Assembly: GCA_003008705.1 (NCBI GenBank)
Contig: PDUO01000016.1
Coordinates: forward strand, 993,975-1,057,974
Origin: Pezicula radicicola
Lineage: Eukaryota; Ascomycota; Leotiomycetes; Helotiales; Dermateaceae
DNA length: 64,000 bases
Direction of reading: 5' to 3'
Of this stretch, positions 25,447 through 37,793 are shown piece by piece. The notes below the pieces were generated by a model that worked only from the letters and a program-made list of their open reading frames with translations, was not told the DNA's origin and searched no databases. Both the position numbers and the translations under genes were made by a program. Every line of letters begins with the position of its first letter. Positions within the stretch are counted from its first letter, which is position 1.

Positions 25447-27254
25447 AATAGTCCGAAGAAAAATTAGGGCGGGATAATTCTGGTAATATTAATGTGTTGG
25501 ATGTTTTCTATGAGATGCCTTGAACTTTAAGGTCTTAGTGTGAGTTGTAAAATTGTTGGGATAAGGGAGAGTATAAGTGTGTTTCAGTTCGTGTATTGAA
25601 TATAGCACAATGAATGAGCTTGCATGATTAATGGATTAAGGATTTAATTCTCGAAGTCTATGCTTTTAGCGTCAGAGTTGAGGATAGTCGTAGTAAGAGA
25701 AAAAGGAAGATGAACTAAGAGGTTTGGTCTACAGTATATATATAGGAAATCCAAATATTAAGGTGTTAAATTATTTAGCACACAGGTTCTGCAGGCTTAT
25801 GGAAGTATAGTGTAGTAGTTGAGAACCGTTCTTGTAGTATGATTACTAAAGAGGATCAAGCAATGGAATTTAGAAGGCGCTGTGTGGGCTTTGGTGAAAT
25901 GTTATATGATTTATAAACAGCTTTTTGAAAGTTCATTAGTTTATTTAGAAACCTCTAATAATTGGTGGCGGTGGTACCTCCAACTTGGAGTTGGTAATAG
26001 CTGAACATTGTGGTGTTTATTACTTGGAGAAAAGAGAATAGGTTGTTAGAGAGCTGCGTAAGACTAAAGTAATTTACTTGAGTTAAGTATCTCGCTTTAT
26101 CTGGTAACTTGCTTAACCTAGATAAATGGGCTTAGATAGTCTAGAAAATCTATTTAGTGTATATTCAAGTTATTGGTGGACTTAGGATGTGACAATAGTT
26201 TACTTGTACTCAAATTGCTTCTTATAAGGATAGCAAACATTTTCTATTCTATTGTCTTATCCTTTGTATTTCTATCTATTCTTTGCAGACTCTCTGTCAT
26301 TAAAGAGCTAGCTAGCTCTTTTAGTTGCGAACAACAAACTTGCTAGCCATTTCCCACTTTGAAATTTTCTTTAGGACTTAGAACTATTTAAAGCCTATAA
26401 TAAACAAAGTTGAGATAGTATTAACTACGCATTTAAGGTGGAAAGTTGATTTTATACAACACCCTGCGTTAATGTACAGCAAGCATTGGGGCAACACAAG
26501 AAAGTGTGTAAAGTTTCGTAAGCACAAGGAAAAGCTGTAGATAGAGAAACTGATGTATAAATATATCCTCTGCTATAATTTTTGCTGTACTAGATTTAGC
26601 TTTTATATGCAATAAGCTTCATCATAAACCACAACGTTAAGCGGAACACTTCACTTTTCTACTATAACGTAAGTTGCAACATCGATCACTTTTCTGAAGC
26701 AGACAAACTAGGTTAGACTAAAGGTGAAGTCCTAGACAAGCGGGCAAACTATCTACTAGCAACAAATATTTTGACTTCTTGCTCAACGAGTAGCAACACT
26801 GTTGTCATGTCATTGGTAGTTGGTAATATTCAAGCTGTTGTTATTGCCTTTATCGCTTTACACGGTAATAAATATGTACACAATAGAGCGGCATAAGTAA
26901 TAGAATTTCCCTTTGATCTCTTATACCTGAAGCTCTATATCTAGATATAGGTATAGCAAGTATAGATTAATATTGCAGAGTATGTTGTGCTACATACAAA
27001 CTACAGTTATGACTAAGCTTAGAATGTTTATTATTATCTTAAACTTCTTAGACAATACCACTAGTCACCCTTATGGGTTTAGAGCTTAGTGATACTTAAT
27101 ATGTACTAGCACTAATAATGGGTAGTTAGCTTTATTACTGTGCCATCTATGGAGGATTATAACGACCACGATAGGCAAAACTAATTAGACCTTAAAGGGT
27201 TACCGCTTTATAGGTGGTGGCCACAAGAGCCTTAGAGTAGAAGTTAACGTGTTC
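25447..27254. other. AT-rich gene-free stretch
   Basis: No supported gene on either strand. Contains TTACTTGAGTTAAGTA near 26072, one of several dispersed words of this type in the AT-rich gaps. Confidence 0.55.
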
Positions 27255-27360
27255 CTAAAATATAGGCTATAGTGCGTCGAAAAATATAGGCTGTACTACC
27301 CCGAAAAATGCAAGCTATAGTTAATACCCTTAAAAATACAGGCTATAGTGCCCTGAAGTA
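27255..27360. repeat. Degenerate ~24-bp satellite, about four copies
   Basis: Tandem units of the form AAAATAYAGGCTATAGTGCCC, diverged from each other by several bases. The same unit is found in the larger block at 29478-29705 on the other side of the methyltransferase gene. Confidence 0.7.
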
Positions 27361-27625
27361 CAGGGAATAAGGTGTGCCTTACCGCTTTTGCTTGGGGTAT
27401 GCTAGTACGCCCTATAACACTGGCTGTATTAGTATTTTGCGTGGCAGAAAATAAGCGGTGGGACACACTTTTCCCCCACCAGCTCCACAGACAGGCCGGG
27501 AGATCAAGCACGAATACAATTCTTTCTCCGACAGAACTACTGTAAGAGACGTCCTATCTCCCCACACCTTCTTTCCACATCGTATGTTCTAATCTTCTAT
27601 GAAATTTGGGAGGCTTTTTGGAATT

Positions 27626-29060
27626 ATGTCTAACAATCCAGCAGCAGATACCACGCCCGCCAAAGTAGCAGCACCGGCAGCATCAGCAAGTACGCTGGCA
27701 CCAGCAGATCCCACGCCTGACCCCGCGCCTGCGGTTGATGATGGCGACTCTGCTTATGATGGCGACTCGTAAGTCACCTAGTTCTACGGGAGAGCCGGGG
27801 GCCTATTTCAAAAGGTTTGCGGTCACTAACTGTCTATAGTTTGAATGGCAGCGATACCACGTCGCTTCGCTCCTCAATCTACAATTATCGTGTCGAGAAT
27901 GGACGGACATATCACTCATACAAGGAGGGAGAATACTGGGGCCCTAATGATGAGGAGGCACAAGACAATATGGATATCGGCAACCATCTCTACACTCTTC
28001 TTCTGGAAGGGAAACTCTTCAAAGCTCCCATTCCTAAGAATCCGCATCGTGTGTTGGACGTAGGAACCGGTACTGGAATATGGGCTATCGATTTTGCCGA
28101 CGAGTACCCTTCTGCGGAGGTTATTGGTGTTGATCTCTCACCTATTCAACCTGCCTTTGTTGTATGTCATATGTTCCATTTTACCTAGAAATGTATGGCA
28201 AAAGACTAATATGTTGGTTAGCCACCGAATTGCAAATTCGAAGTGGATGATATTACAGAGGATTGGACGTGGAAGCGTGAAAGTTTCGACTATATTCATA
28301 TTAGGGCCATGTACATGATCCTTTCACCTGCAAATGCCTCAGTATAATGACTAACTGCTCTAGGTATGGGTCGATTGCAGACTGGCCGAGACTTTACAAG
28401 CAAGCCTACAAGTAAATATCTCCAAGCTAAATTAACCCTCAAATCATGAAACCATGCATCTGATAGGGAAATAGTCGCCTTGCTCCTGGCGGATTCATCG
28501 AGCACATGGAAGTCGACTGCGAGATAGCATCGGATGACAATACTGTGACGAAAGATCATCCCTTTTGGCGCTGGACAGAGATGTGAGTCTTGCCGCTCCA
28601 TTCCTTTGCTATGGAAGAGCTCTCATCCTAATCGCTTTGGCAGATTTCTGAAATTCGGTGAAATATCTGGTAAATCGTTTATACAGGCTCGAGATGCAAA
28701 GAGAATGATCGCCGAAGCAGGGTTTGAGAAGGTCCAGGAAGACATTCTAAAGATCCCGATCAGAGCGTGGCCTACGGATCCTCATTTGAAGAAAGTTGGC
28801 ATGTGGCAGCAGCTGTTCGCTGAGACGGGCATTGAGGGCCATGGTCTTGCTATCTTGACTAGAGTTCTTGGTGTATGTCCACTCCCCCCTCACAACCTTT
28901 TTGATAACAAGTTCTCATTGAATGCTAATTGGAACAGTGGTCATATGCTGAAGCAGAACTACTAATCAATGAAGTTAAAAATGCTCTGAAGGATAAGAAG
29001 ACACACGCCTATTATAGATGCAATGTTGTGATTGCCCAGAAGCCGTTGTCAAGTGCATGA
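27626..29060 (+). CDS. LaeA-like SAM-dependent methyltransferase
   Basis: Seven exons: 27626-27768, 27840-28161, 28222-28310, 28364-28411, 28475-28582, 28644-28872 and 28938-29060. Phases agree throughout, 353 residues. The first ~48 residues are Ala/Pro/Asp-rich and low complexity. The class I methyltransferase core has motif [10 protein letters not shown] (119-127), then VIGVDLSP, an F-D-Y-I-H-I-R-A strand (motif IV region) and LAPGGFIEH. This order and the W-P-x-L-Y segment are typical of the fungal LaeA-like/TAM-type family, members of which act in secondary metabolism or its regulation. Substrate unknown. Introns have GTAAGT, GTATGT and GTACAT donors and CTAAC branch sites. It lies upstream of a co-oriented Zn2Cys6 regulator and between two blocks of the same satellite. 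Confidence 0.92.
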
Positions 29061-29395
29061 ATAGTAGGGTTATATTATTAGTATTCCTGGCAAATGGTTG
29101 ATGCGTAGCATAGCGATCAACAACGTATTTTTACTTTCGTGTTCATGTGTCTACGAACATTCCTGCAAAGGATCTCTACTCCGTAGTACTAGACAACTAA
29201 AGCTACATTATATGTGATTGGCGGAGTAGCTATTAAAAGAAAGTTCAATATATTAAAAGATTCCAACGATGTAGGCCGGCTTCCAACATTTGCGGTGAAG
29301 TTCTGATATCAGTCTACAAGAAGAGAACACCAGGTGGAGTACTTTGTAGTGTGGTGGTGCACTTTGAGAGATAGCTAACTATATAATCGACGTCT

Positions 29396-29824
29396 GGCGG
29401 CAAATAGTGGCCACTCTGACGAATTCATTTTTTTATACTATTTATTCAAGACAATTCTGCTAGTAGAATTATAGTAGGGGCTCTATAGGCTGTGCTCCCC
29501 TGAAAATACAGGCTATACTCACCCGAAAATATAGCTGTACTCCCCTAAAAATGCAGCCTATACTCCCCCGAAAATACAGGTTGTACTTCCCTAAAAAAAT
29601 ATAGGCTATACATACTCCCTTAAATAATACAGGCTATACTCCTCTGAAACATACAAGCTATATACCTCTAGAAATACTCCCCTATAAATATAGGCTATGC
29701 TCCCTATATTTATAGCGCTCTATAGTGTAGTTACGTGATTAACATACTTCGTATACCGCCGTAAAAGCGGCAAGCGAATTAAGGTATATAAACGAATTCG
29801 TCAGAGTGGCCACTATTTGCCGCC
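29396..29824. mobile_element. 429-bp inverted-repeat element (MITE) carrying a satellite array
   Basis: Perfect 31-bp terminal inverted repeats at 29396-29426 and 29794-29824 begin GGCGGCAAATAGTGG and end GACGAATTC. The interior holds a 23-bp satellite array and no coding frame, so the element is non-autonomous. No clear target-site duplication is seen at the outer edges. Superfamily undetermined. Confidence 0.8.
29478..29705. repeat. Degenerate 23-bp satellite, about nine copies
   Basis: Units of the form ATACAGGCTATACTCCCCTG, separated by short A runs, with substitutions and small indels. The array lies inside the 29396-29824 element and matches the block at 27255-27360. Confidence 0.75.
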
Positions 29825-30194
29825 GCCATACGAGGCTAACCTGAATCGAGCTTCCAGCACAATTGCTTCTTTTTTCAGAGCTTTCTTTTTTCCTGCTTTG
29901 ATTTTGCATCTCTTTTTTGGATTTGCATTCTACCTCATTGTAGCTATTGTACTTAAAATCTCATTTTGAGCAACACATGCTGTGAATCGCGAGTAGGAAA
30001 AGCCCATATAAAATGATGGTAGAACTTTGATGTCGGCGCTGTCGGCGCTTGCGACTGAACGCTTCAGATAAGCGCTTTCATCGATAATAATAAGGTGGGC
30101 GGGCTTATTTTCACATCCTCCATATTATCCTCCTCCATATTGATACTCAATCCTGCCGATCTTCGAGCTATGCGCCATCATTCTCAGAACTCTT

Positions 30195-32013
30195 ATGGAG
30201 GGATTAATTGTTCCCGTGATCAAAAGACCCTCCAGGTCCGGACATAAGAAATCCAAAAGTGGTTGCGGGACTTGCAAGTAAGGTTCCCCTCTGTACGCTA
30301 TGGTAGACCTGGAAACAGGATCTGACGTTCTGTGGCTCTAGAATTCGAAGAGTCAAATGTGATGAGACAAAGCCGACCTGCTTGAGATGTAAGAAGTTCG
30401 GAGCGAAATGTGATGGATACTCTCAGTCCGCGCCTAAATTCAAGAGCACTTCCCGCAAGCCTCCCCCTCCATCCAGAGAACGAGCATTGCTGCCGAATAT
30501 TACCAGTTTGCCACCTGTCCGATCCTCGATTACGTCGTTTGCTCTACGATTCGCGAACGAGAATGAAGCTCGCTACTTTACTCTCTTTCGAGACAAGACA
30601 GCGGTCGAAATATCTCCACACTTCGTTACACAAACTTGGCGTACACTGGTGCTGCAGGCCTGCGAAGTTCCTTCGATAAGGCACGCTGCAATTGCAATTG
30701 GGGCACTCGATAGGACTTCTACGGTACTGCAGAACCAGGGCGGCTTTTACTTCAAAAAAGATGTAACGGATCCAAGTCCCCATCATCGATTTGCAATCGA
30801 GCAGTATAGCAAGGCTATCAGACATATGCGAGAAGATGTCTCTAGCGGAAAACAAGATCTGCGGACAACTTTGATTACATCTCTCTTCATTGTTTGCTTT
30901 GAGTTATACCATGGTAATAGGGCGTTGGCGGAAGCCCAGATTCAAAACGCTATGGCGTTAATAGAAGGCTGGAGGAAGACATATCGAAATCACAAACAAC
31001 ATGCATTGGGATTTGTATCACCCGCTCCTTCTGTCGTCGAGACTGATTTGATTCGGATCTTTGGACGACTTGATATCCAGACTAATTCTTTAGCGGACAC
31101 TCGACCGATCAAACCTCACCAGAAATTGAAGGACGAAGGTGGGGATCAAGTCCGTCGTATGCCAAATATTTTCGACTCTGTGGAGGAGGCGGGAGGTTAT
31201 CTGAGTCTCATTCTGAGACGCTTGCAACATTGGATATATGCTTCAGCTTTGTCTTCAACTACCGGCCGCAAGAAAGGAACAGAGGCTTCATTCACATTAA
31301 CCAAGGAACTTCAGATGCTTTCAGCCCAACCAGGCACAAAAGCCCCCTCGTCTCCAACTCATTCTCGTACAGTTCCGTCCAGATCGAGTGCTCAAAGTAG
31401 CAGCATAGATGAAGCACTGGCCTCACAAGCTCTTTACAAAAGTGAGCTTTTACAGTGGAAAGCATCCTTCGATGCTTACGTGGAGCGAGGCAAGAATTTT
31501 GAAGAGCTAGGAGCCACGACGCTCTTCTTACATTACCAATCTTCTTACATTGTTGTAATGTCATTTCTGGCTACAGACGACATGATATACGATGATTATA
31601 CAACAGAGATGGAGGAGTTAGTCAATAGATCTGATAAAATGTTGAAAATACTATTGGAGAAGACCAACGGCCGCTCCATTTTCCCCTTCACCTTTGACTT
31701 CGGAATCGTAGTTCCTCTCTACCTAGTTGCACTTAAATGCCGAAAAAGTAGTCTCCGGCGACGAGCAGTCCAGCTCTTGTTGACATGGCCTCGACGAGAG
31801 GGACTCTGGGATAGCGTCCTTGCCGGGAAGATTGGAGGTTGGGCTCAAAGTATTGAAGAGGAATTCCTTGAGGAGACTGTTCCTGGTTGGGCGAGGGTTC
31901 GGCAAATTAATACAAAATTAGATTTTCAGAGAAGAAAAGCGGACCTTAGTTGTCAACAGAGGATGGCTGATGGTGGGGAGTTTGTTACTCGGATATGCAA
32001 TATTACTTGGTGA
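30195..32013 (+). CDS. Zn2Cys6 fungal transcription factor
   Basis: Exons 30195-30277 and 30342-32013, 584 residues. The intron splits the zinc cluster after the second Cys and is needed to complete it. Cys24, 27, 34, 41, 44 and 51 give CX2CX6CX6CX2CX6C, the binuclear zinc cluster that binds CGG-type half-sites. Basic residues follow (KSTSRKPPPP). The long C-terminal part, starting about residue 90 with an F-R-D-K-T-A-V segment, is the usual helical regulatory region of these proteins. Length is typical. It sits between the LaeA-like methyltransferase and the cyclase-family gene on the same strand, so it may control either; this is inferred from position only. Confidence 0.93.
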
Positions 32014-32516
32014 GTCTGGGAGGGTTAAAGAGGTCATGGATATGCGAAGCTCACCTACGTAATCTTACGATAGGTGTATGAGGGGGCACTTGCTAGTAGA
32101 CAACAAACACAGTGCTCCGAAATATATATCAGCTTTGTTCCCACTTTGCCAATCACCAAGATCCAGACTAGGTCAGTTCTTTCCCCGGGAAGATTCTATG
32201 ACTTTGGCAAGAACCTTTCTCAAGTCCTGGATTTTCTGGTATATATAATGTGTCACGTGATTACCAAAAACGATGCCATCTTTGGAGAAACATATGTACT
32301 TTGTAAGATTCAGAAATGAGCTTGTTATACTAAATCTTGTTTAACGGGATCAATTTGTTAGGTAGAAGTTCTTTTTAACAAAGCAGGCCAATCTAAAAGT
32401 TTCCTACGGTTATACATATCCGGTAGGCTGCAAGCCGACCGTCACCTCCACAAAAAAAGTTCAAATCACTATGGGGGTCCTTCTCCAACTTCAATTGTTA
32501 TTTACAAGCTTCTTTC
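32014..32516. other. Intergenic, promoter of the cyclase-family gene
   Basis: About 500 bp with no supported gene. It must contain the terminator of the regulator gene and the promoter of the next gene; no individual element is distinct enough to name. Confidence 0.5.
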
Positions 32517-33811
32517 ATGAAATATACTCTACACAAACAAGGTCTACAATCGAAAATGACTAAAGAACCCGTAATCCCCAAACCAAAATTCGTAGATCTG
32601 CCGCTCGATCCATCACATCCACCATATTCAGCATGGGGTCTTTACGGTCCTGAAGATGAATTAGGAACACTCAATAATCTCACAGATGAACGGACGGTGG
32701 AAGCTGCAAAGGAAATTAAGAAGGGGGTGAGGGTTGGTTTGAATTGGCCGTTGGAGATGATGGATTATACCGGGGGATTTCGGAAGATTTTGAAGCATGA
32801 GATTGTTGAGATTGGGGAGAATATGAATGTGAGTTACTACTGTCTATTAATGGAGTTGAAGTTGGTAGTTTGAAATTTTTAACCGTTGGCAATTGAGGGT
32901 TGGGAGATCGGATGGGAAAGGGTGGTGTTGATGAATGATAGCTAATACGACATAGGATGATGTTATCGAGTTTAATACACAAACAAGCTCGCAGTGGGAT
33001 GGACTCAGGCATTGGGGGTTCGATGACGGGAGATTCTATGGCGGATTCACTCAGAGAGAGATTCATGCACGGGAGAAGACTACGCTAGGTATTCAAGGTT
33101 AGAAATCGCTGGCTCCTTTCTATGAGAACGTAGCTGACAGAGAAAAAGCATGGAATAAGGAAGGTATTGTAGGACGAGGTGTCTTAATTGACTTCGTAGC
33201 CTACGCTGCGCGTAACGGAATTGAATACGACCCCCTTGGTTTTTATCCCATTTCGCTGGAGACTGTCAAACAGATAGCGAGCGAGAGCAAGTTTGAGTGT
33301 CGAGCAGGCGATATAATTCTTCTTCGTACCGGTAAGTTTCCTCGAAAACTATACTCCTTTCTCTAGACCTAACAAAACCTTCAGGATTTACGCGTGCATT
33401 CGAAACCTCATCCCTCTCAACTAAAGAAACCATTTTCTCAAAAAGTCCCTACGAATACCCAGGCATGGAAGGATCACTCGAGGCCCTAGCTTTTCTTTGG
33501 GATACAGGTATTGCAGCTGTAGCGGGAGATTGTCCTGGGTTTGAAAGTTGGCCTCCTACTGTAGGGAAACAGGGTATGCATCAGATTTTACTTGCTGGTT
33601 TTGGCATGCCAATTGGTGAGATGTTTGATTTGGAGGAGTGTGCTAGGGTTTGTGAGAGGGAAGGGCGGTGGTCCTTTTTCCTTAGTAGTGAACCGTTGAA
33701 TGTGAGCGGTGCTGTTGGTGAGTTTTTTCTTTTCTTATTCTTTTGTTGATGAGTGTGAGCTGACCTTTTTGGGTTGTAGCGAGTCCGCCGAATGCTTTGG
33801 CTATTTTTTAG
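32517..33811 (+). CDS. Cyclase-family metal-dependent hydrolase (kynurenine-formamidase-like fold)
   Basis: Exons 32517-32828, 32956-33097, 33149-33331, 33385-33717 and 33780-33811, phases consistent, 333 residues. An in-frame ATG at 32556 would give 320 residues; the upstream start adds a short basic leader. Family features are the N-terminal W-G-x-x-G-P-E-D-E-L-G-T-L-N-N-L, the S-S-Q-W-D-G-L-R-H segment (residues ~112-120, supplying metal ligands), R-G-V-L-I-D-F, and D-I-I-L-L-R-T-G-F. The C-terminal M-H-Q-I-L-L-A-G-F-G is also typical. Fungal members are uncharacterised relatives of arylformamidase; the substrate is unknown. Intron 2 must end in AAAAG to keep the frame. Neighbours suggest a role in aromatic or secondary metabolism, inferred only. 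Confidence 0.9.
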
Positions 33812-34057
33812 GTTGTGGTAAAGTAGCTGTTGGTGTCAATAATGGATCGAAGACTTTTGAAAATAAAGAAAGTATTGCTGTAAGTTGTATGTAAACGCCT
33901 CACTACCAAGTCATTCTTTTCGCTTCTGTATACTCAACGATCTTACATCTCAAATCATTGAAGACTGGACAGACGCCAAAACATTTCGTTGCGGTAATCA
34001 TATCATTCTAATTCCGCATGAGGCCACCTCAGTAAGACCAACTAGACACTAAACTAT

Positions 34058-35690
34058 TCAACTTCTAGCACTTTCAAAACACCAACCACCCTCACCCCTC
34101 CCAAGTTTCACCATCACATCCTTAGCTTTATCTTCCGTCCTGTTCTGAATACCATGTATCCCCATAGCAGCCCTACTATGATCACTCAATCCGCACATAG
34201 CCGCCAATGCAGAAGACTTAAAGATATCAACATTTGCTGTCCGAGATTTTATGATAGTGGCAAAGAGGAAGAAGAAACTGAGGACAAGTAGCGACAGTAG
34301 GTAGACCAACCAACCCTAGCGTACACGCACGATGTTTCGCTTGCACAAGCTGTTCCTGGAGTAGGATCGCCGCGGAATTGTCGTTGTCGGATACTGTGGG
34401 AGTAATTAGCACGGGTTGAGATAAAAGGAATGGGAGAGAGGGTAGACATACTTGTTAGTCATGCTCGTGGCTAGGTTCTGCATTGCATTACTTATGGACT
34501 CAAATTGGACATCATCCAGTTCAGTCTGTTCAGCAGGTGATGAAGTTGGTATGCCTATAGAACACTGATCATCACGCCAGCCGCATCTGTCGAAATATTT
34601 TGACTGTGATCGATTTTATAAAAGCCTGCAAAGGTATCTCGCATATATTGTTCTAATGCAGCTCTTCAACGCGAATCAACTGTGTAATTTGACGAAGTGG
34701 CTTGATTGGCGCTTGAATCTTCAGTTTCGAGTACTAGATCTTGGTTAAAGTTCCCTGCAACTTTGGGACCAGTTATTGAGAAGATTTTAGTCGAATTCGC
34801 GATGGTGGTAGCTGTTGCTATCCCATTTTCGACTTTTGTTTTGTAGGTGTTTATACACCAGTTGAAAGAACCTTAAGTGCCCTGTATTGAATATTCGAAA
34901 TCGTATAATTTTGCATATAGACGATGAAGAAGTCGACAATGGTAGTGTTCTTATCGTTTTCAGTCGTGAACGGCAATGAATCTTGACTAACGTTATATCC
35001 ACTCCAAGTATAATTTCCTGTACATGGACCAGCCAATGATGTGATATTCATGATCCTGCCTCTAGCTTGGAGGAATACACCGTTAGGTAACAACGCATTC
35101 TGCTGAACACAGTATCTAACAGTTGCAGAAAAGTTTCCTGTTGCAAAAGACCGTATTGGACAGCTTGCTTCATTGGTTGATCCGGCCTCTTAAACTTTCA
35201 TATACAATAAAATAATCACTTCGTTGGATTTGTGATCCGGACATTATTGGCACATTTCTTGTTGGATATGTTACACCCTGTTGTGTAAAAGGACTTGTTG
35301 CAAGGCCCAAGACCGATACAAGAGCACTGATAAATGCCAGATTTCTGTTTCTAAATTAGTTATTTATCTATCAAAAAGTGAAGAAGGAATGACTACCTTC
35401 CCTTAAGTCTACCCAAGAGTTTAATCGATCAGAGGCCTCTCATTTTCTGCGAACCATACCCATTTCAACTGACTGGTAGCCTCCGTAATAGGAATCATCA
35501 ATCTCGCTTTAGCAAGTGTTGTAAACGACGCCCAAAAAAAGCGTTGAGTGTGATGTGAATAGGCCAATCTGGTAACGCTTTATTGTCATAACTCAAAACA
35601 ATAATCATAGCAGCTACAGAAGCAAGAGACAATATACAGCTCAGAATCTCCATAAGCCACCAATTTCCACCTCGGAATGATGAGTTTTGT
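34058..35690 (-). pseudogene. DUF3176-type multi-membrane-spanning protein, decayed
   Basis: Read on the minus strand, the family order is visible: a first membrane segment E-I-L-S-C-I-L-S (about 35665), Y-D-N-K-A-L-P-D-W-P (about 35580), Q-L-K-W-V-W-F-A-E (about 35470), a second hydrophobic stretch with P-F-T-Q-Q-G-V (about 35290), a central region with N-Y-T-W-S-G-Y-N-V (about 35020), and a C-terminal membrane helix V-Y-L-L-S-L-L-V-L-S-F-F with K-S-S-A-L-A-A-M (about 34300-34190). The blocks are in different frames with several stops, so the gene is dead. DUF3176 proteins are abundant in Pezizomycotina and have no known function. Confidence 0.75.
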
Positions 35691-37793
35691 CGTTGTATTG
35701 TTTGTGGTGCGATGAATACATCTTTTCATTTCGTTCTTCTTCTGAGTTTATTGTGTTATAGGTACTGGCAAATGTTTGCTTGGGTACTTGGTAGGAGATG
35801 CCTGAAGAAAGCAGCAAGCAATTTCCAGGAACTTAATCGATGAAAACGGGAAGAGTATCAGGACTAAAGACCCTCTTATCTTAGTTATCTCCTTATTGCT
35901 GAAGAAGGATCTCTAACTAAAAGCGCCCGCACGATCAGATACCAATTATCCATAGGTGGTTTGTCGCTGTAATATCCCTGCTCTAGGTGAAATGCTCAAT
36001 ACAACCTCTCTGTGCGGCACAAATTGCCTTCATCTGCCCAGGTATATAAATAGTCGGGGGGTTCTCCTTGCTCTGTAGACATTTGATTAGGAATGGGAAG
36101 AAAATATAGGGAATCTTAAGTTATTACCAAGCCGATGAGCATAAATTTTAGGAGGAAATATAGGGTCAATTATGTCATTGAGGAAATAGGACCAACTAGG
36201 CAAAGTGGCACACTTTTTAAGTTAATTGACTGGAGTAATTTACTTGATTGTCTTTAATTTTAGACATAGATAATATACCAAGGCATACATATCAAAAAGA
36301 CGACCTGTGCCTAAGTATTCCAGTAGGAGTTATTAGCCTTTTTCTAGTCCTTGATGTTCATCAGGCTAACTTTCAGAAGAAGAAACCCTTGGAAAGAACA
36401 ACCCACTGGAACAGCAGTTCTATGATATCCTAAAAATATCCGGATATTGAGGCTCCAAGTAATATCGTGGCAGAAGCTGCTATAGAATACCTAATTATCT
36501 AGAAGGGGATGCTAAGCACGAACATAGCAAATGGGATGCGACAAAGATCTCTTCTATACTCGCGTCAGTATCTCAACCACATTTGCGATTTGCCAGTTCC
36601 GTCTCAAGCTATCAACATCTGTACATTGCTGTCCGCCGGAAATTGTACGTGGCGACCTGGTAAATACAACTTAAACGTAATTCATATCTACGTTGCAGTT
36701 TTCTTGGTATTTTAATCATTTTATTGGGGCTTTGTTGCTAATCGACATTTTATTGTCAAGTACAAACGAAACATGTCTTTTCCTCCAACTTAAAGCGCTT
36801 CTTCTGGGCGCCGGGGCACCTTGTACACCTTCTTCTTGCGACTTGGCGGCTCTTGGTCATCACCCTTATCCTCGACTACGTAATTCTCGATGATGGCTAT
36901 GTCACTCATCTGCTCCCACTTGACTGATATTAGCCTATGAGGGTCGTACTCGAGTTGTGGAGCTCGACAAACGAGTCTGAATTATAATAGGCCATAGGAA
37001 GGCTCGTGACGTAGCATAAATGTTGTAACAACGCTTAGTAATCGTAGCATGTCGGCCTGTAATCATGTGTTTCTAATATATCTTCATTTCTGGTAGCCCT
37101 GCGCCCGCCGATCCCTCCGAAATCATAGATTGGTTCCGACTATTCTAGCCTAGTATAGTACTATTTTTATATTAATGGAATAGTACCTTAAATACCTTAT
37201 TTTATATAGATCTAGGCCCATTTTAGGTACCTCTCCTTTAATATATAAGTCTAGGCTTCCTCCTACCTAATAGAAGTAAGTAATCAAGCCTTTATTCATG
37301 ATTTTCACCATATTCTGTAGTTTCTCTATATACCATATATTCAAGGTGATCGAGGGTTTATATAGTATTTCTTCGGCTTATTTTGGCTATTCTGTAGTCT
37401 CTAATTTTAAATTTTTGCACTGCGAAATGCTTAAATATTTGTATTTCTTCTGCGTAAAAGAAGCTCGTGAAAATAGGAGCCTTGAGAAAGAAATTAAGAA
37501 TTTATATCTCGAGCTCTGCATTTGCTTAGTTAGGGGTTAATAGTAAAGAGCGGTGCTATTGGAGAATTGAAAGGTGTATAGAATAGTGGATACGAGCACC
37601 CTTTTCTTTAAAAGACTTTAACTCTAGAGTTCTAGCAAATAAGAGATCAAAGCAGGTATTTCTTATGTTGGGATGTAGAAAAGCCTACTTATGGTCTTGT
37701 GGAAATGAGAACATAATTACTTTTGTTTCAAGGACAGGCAATCTGAAGAAAGCCATTACTACAAGACGTTCAAATGTATTGTCCCTGGTCATA
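35691..37793. other. AT-rich gene-free block
   Basis: No supported gene. A short open stretch on the minus strand near 36790-36910 (about 40 codons, basic, with R-K-K-K-V-Y-K-V-P-R-R-P) may be the end of a lost gene. Confidence 0.5.

Noticed and set aside
36780..36930. Short basic minus-strand segment ending R-P-E-E-A-L
   Set aside because: About 40 codons only, with no extension in any frame; cannot be told apart from chance or a tiny relic.
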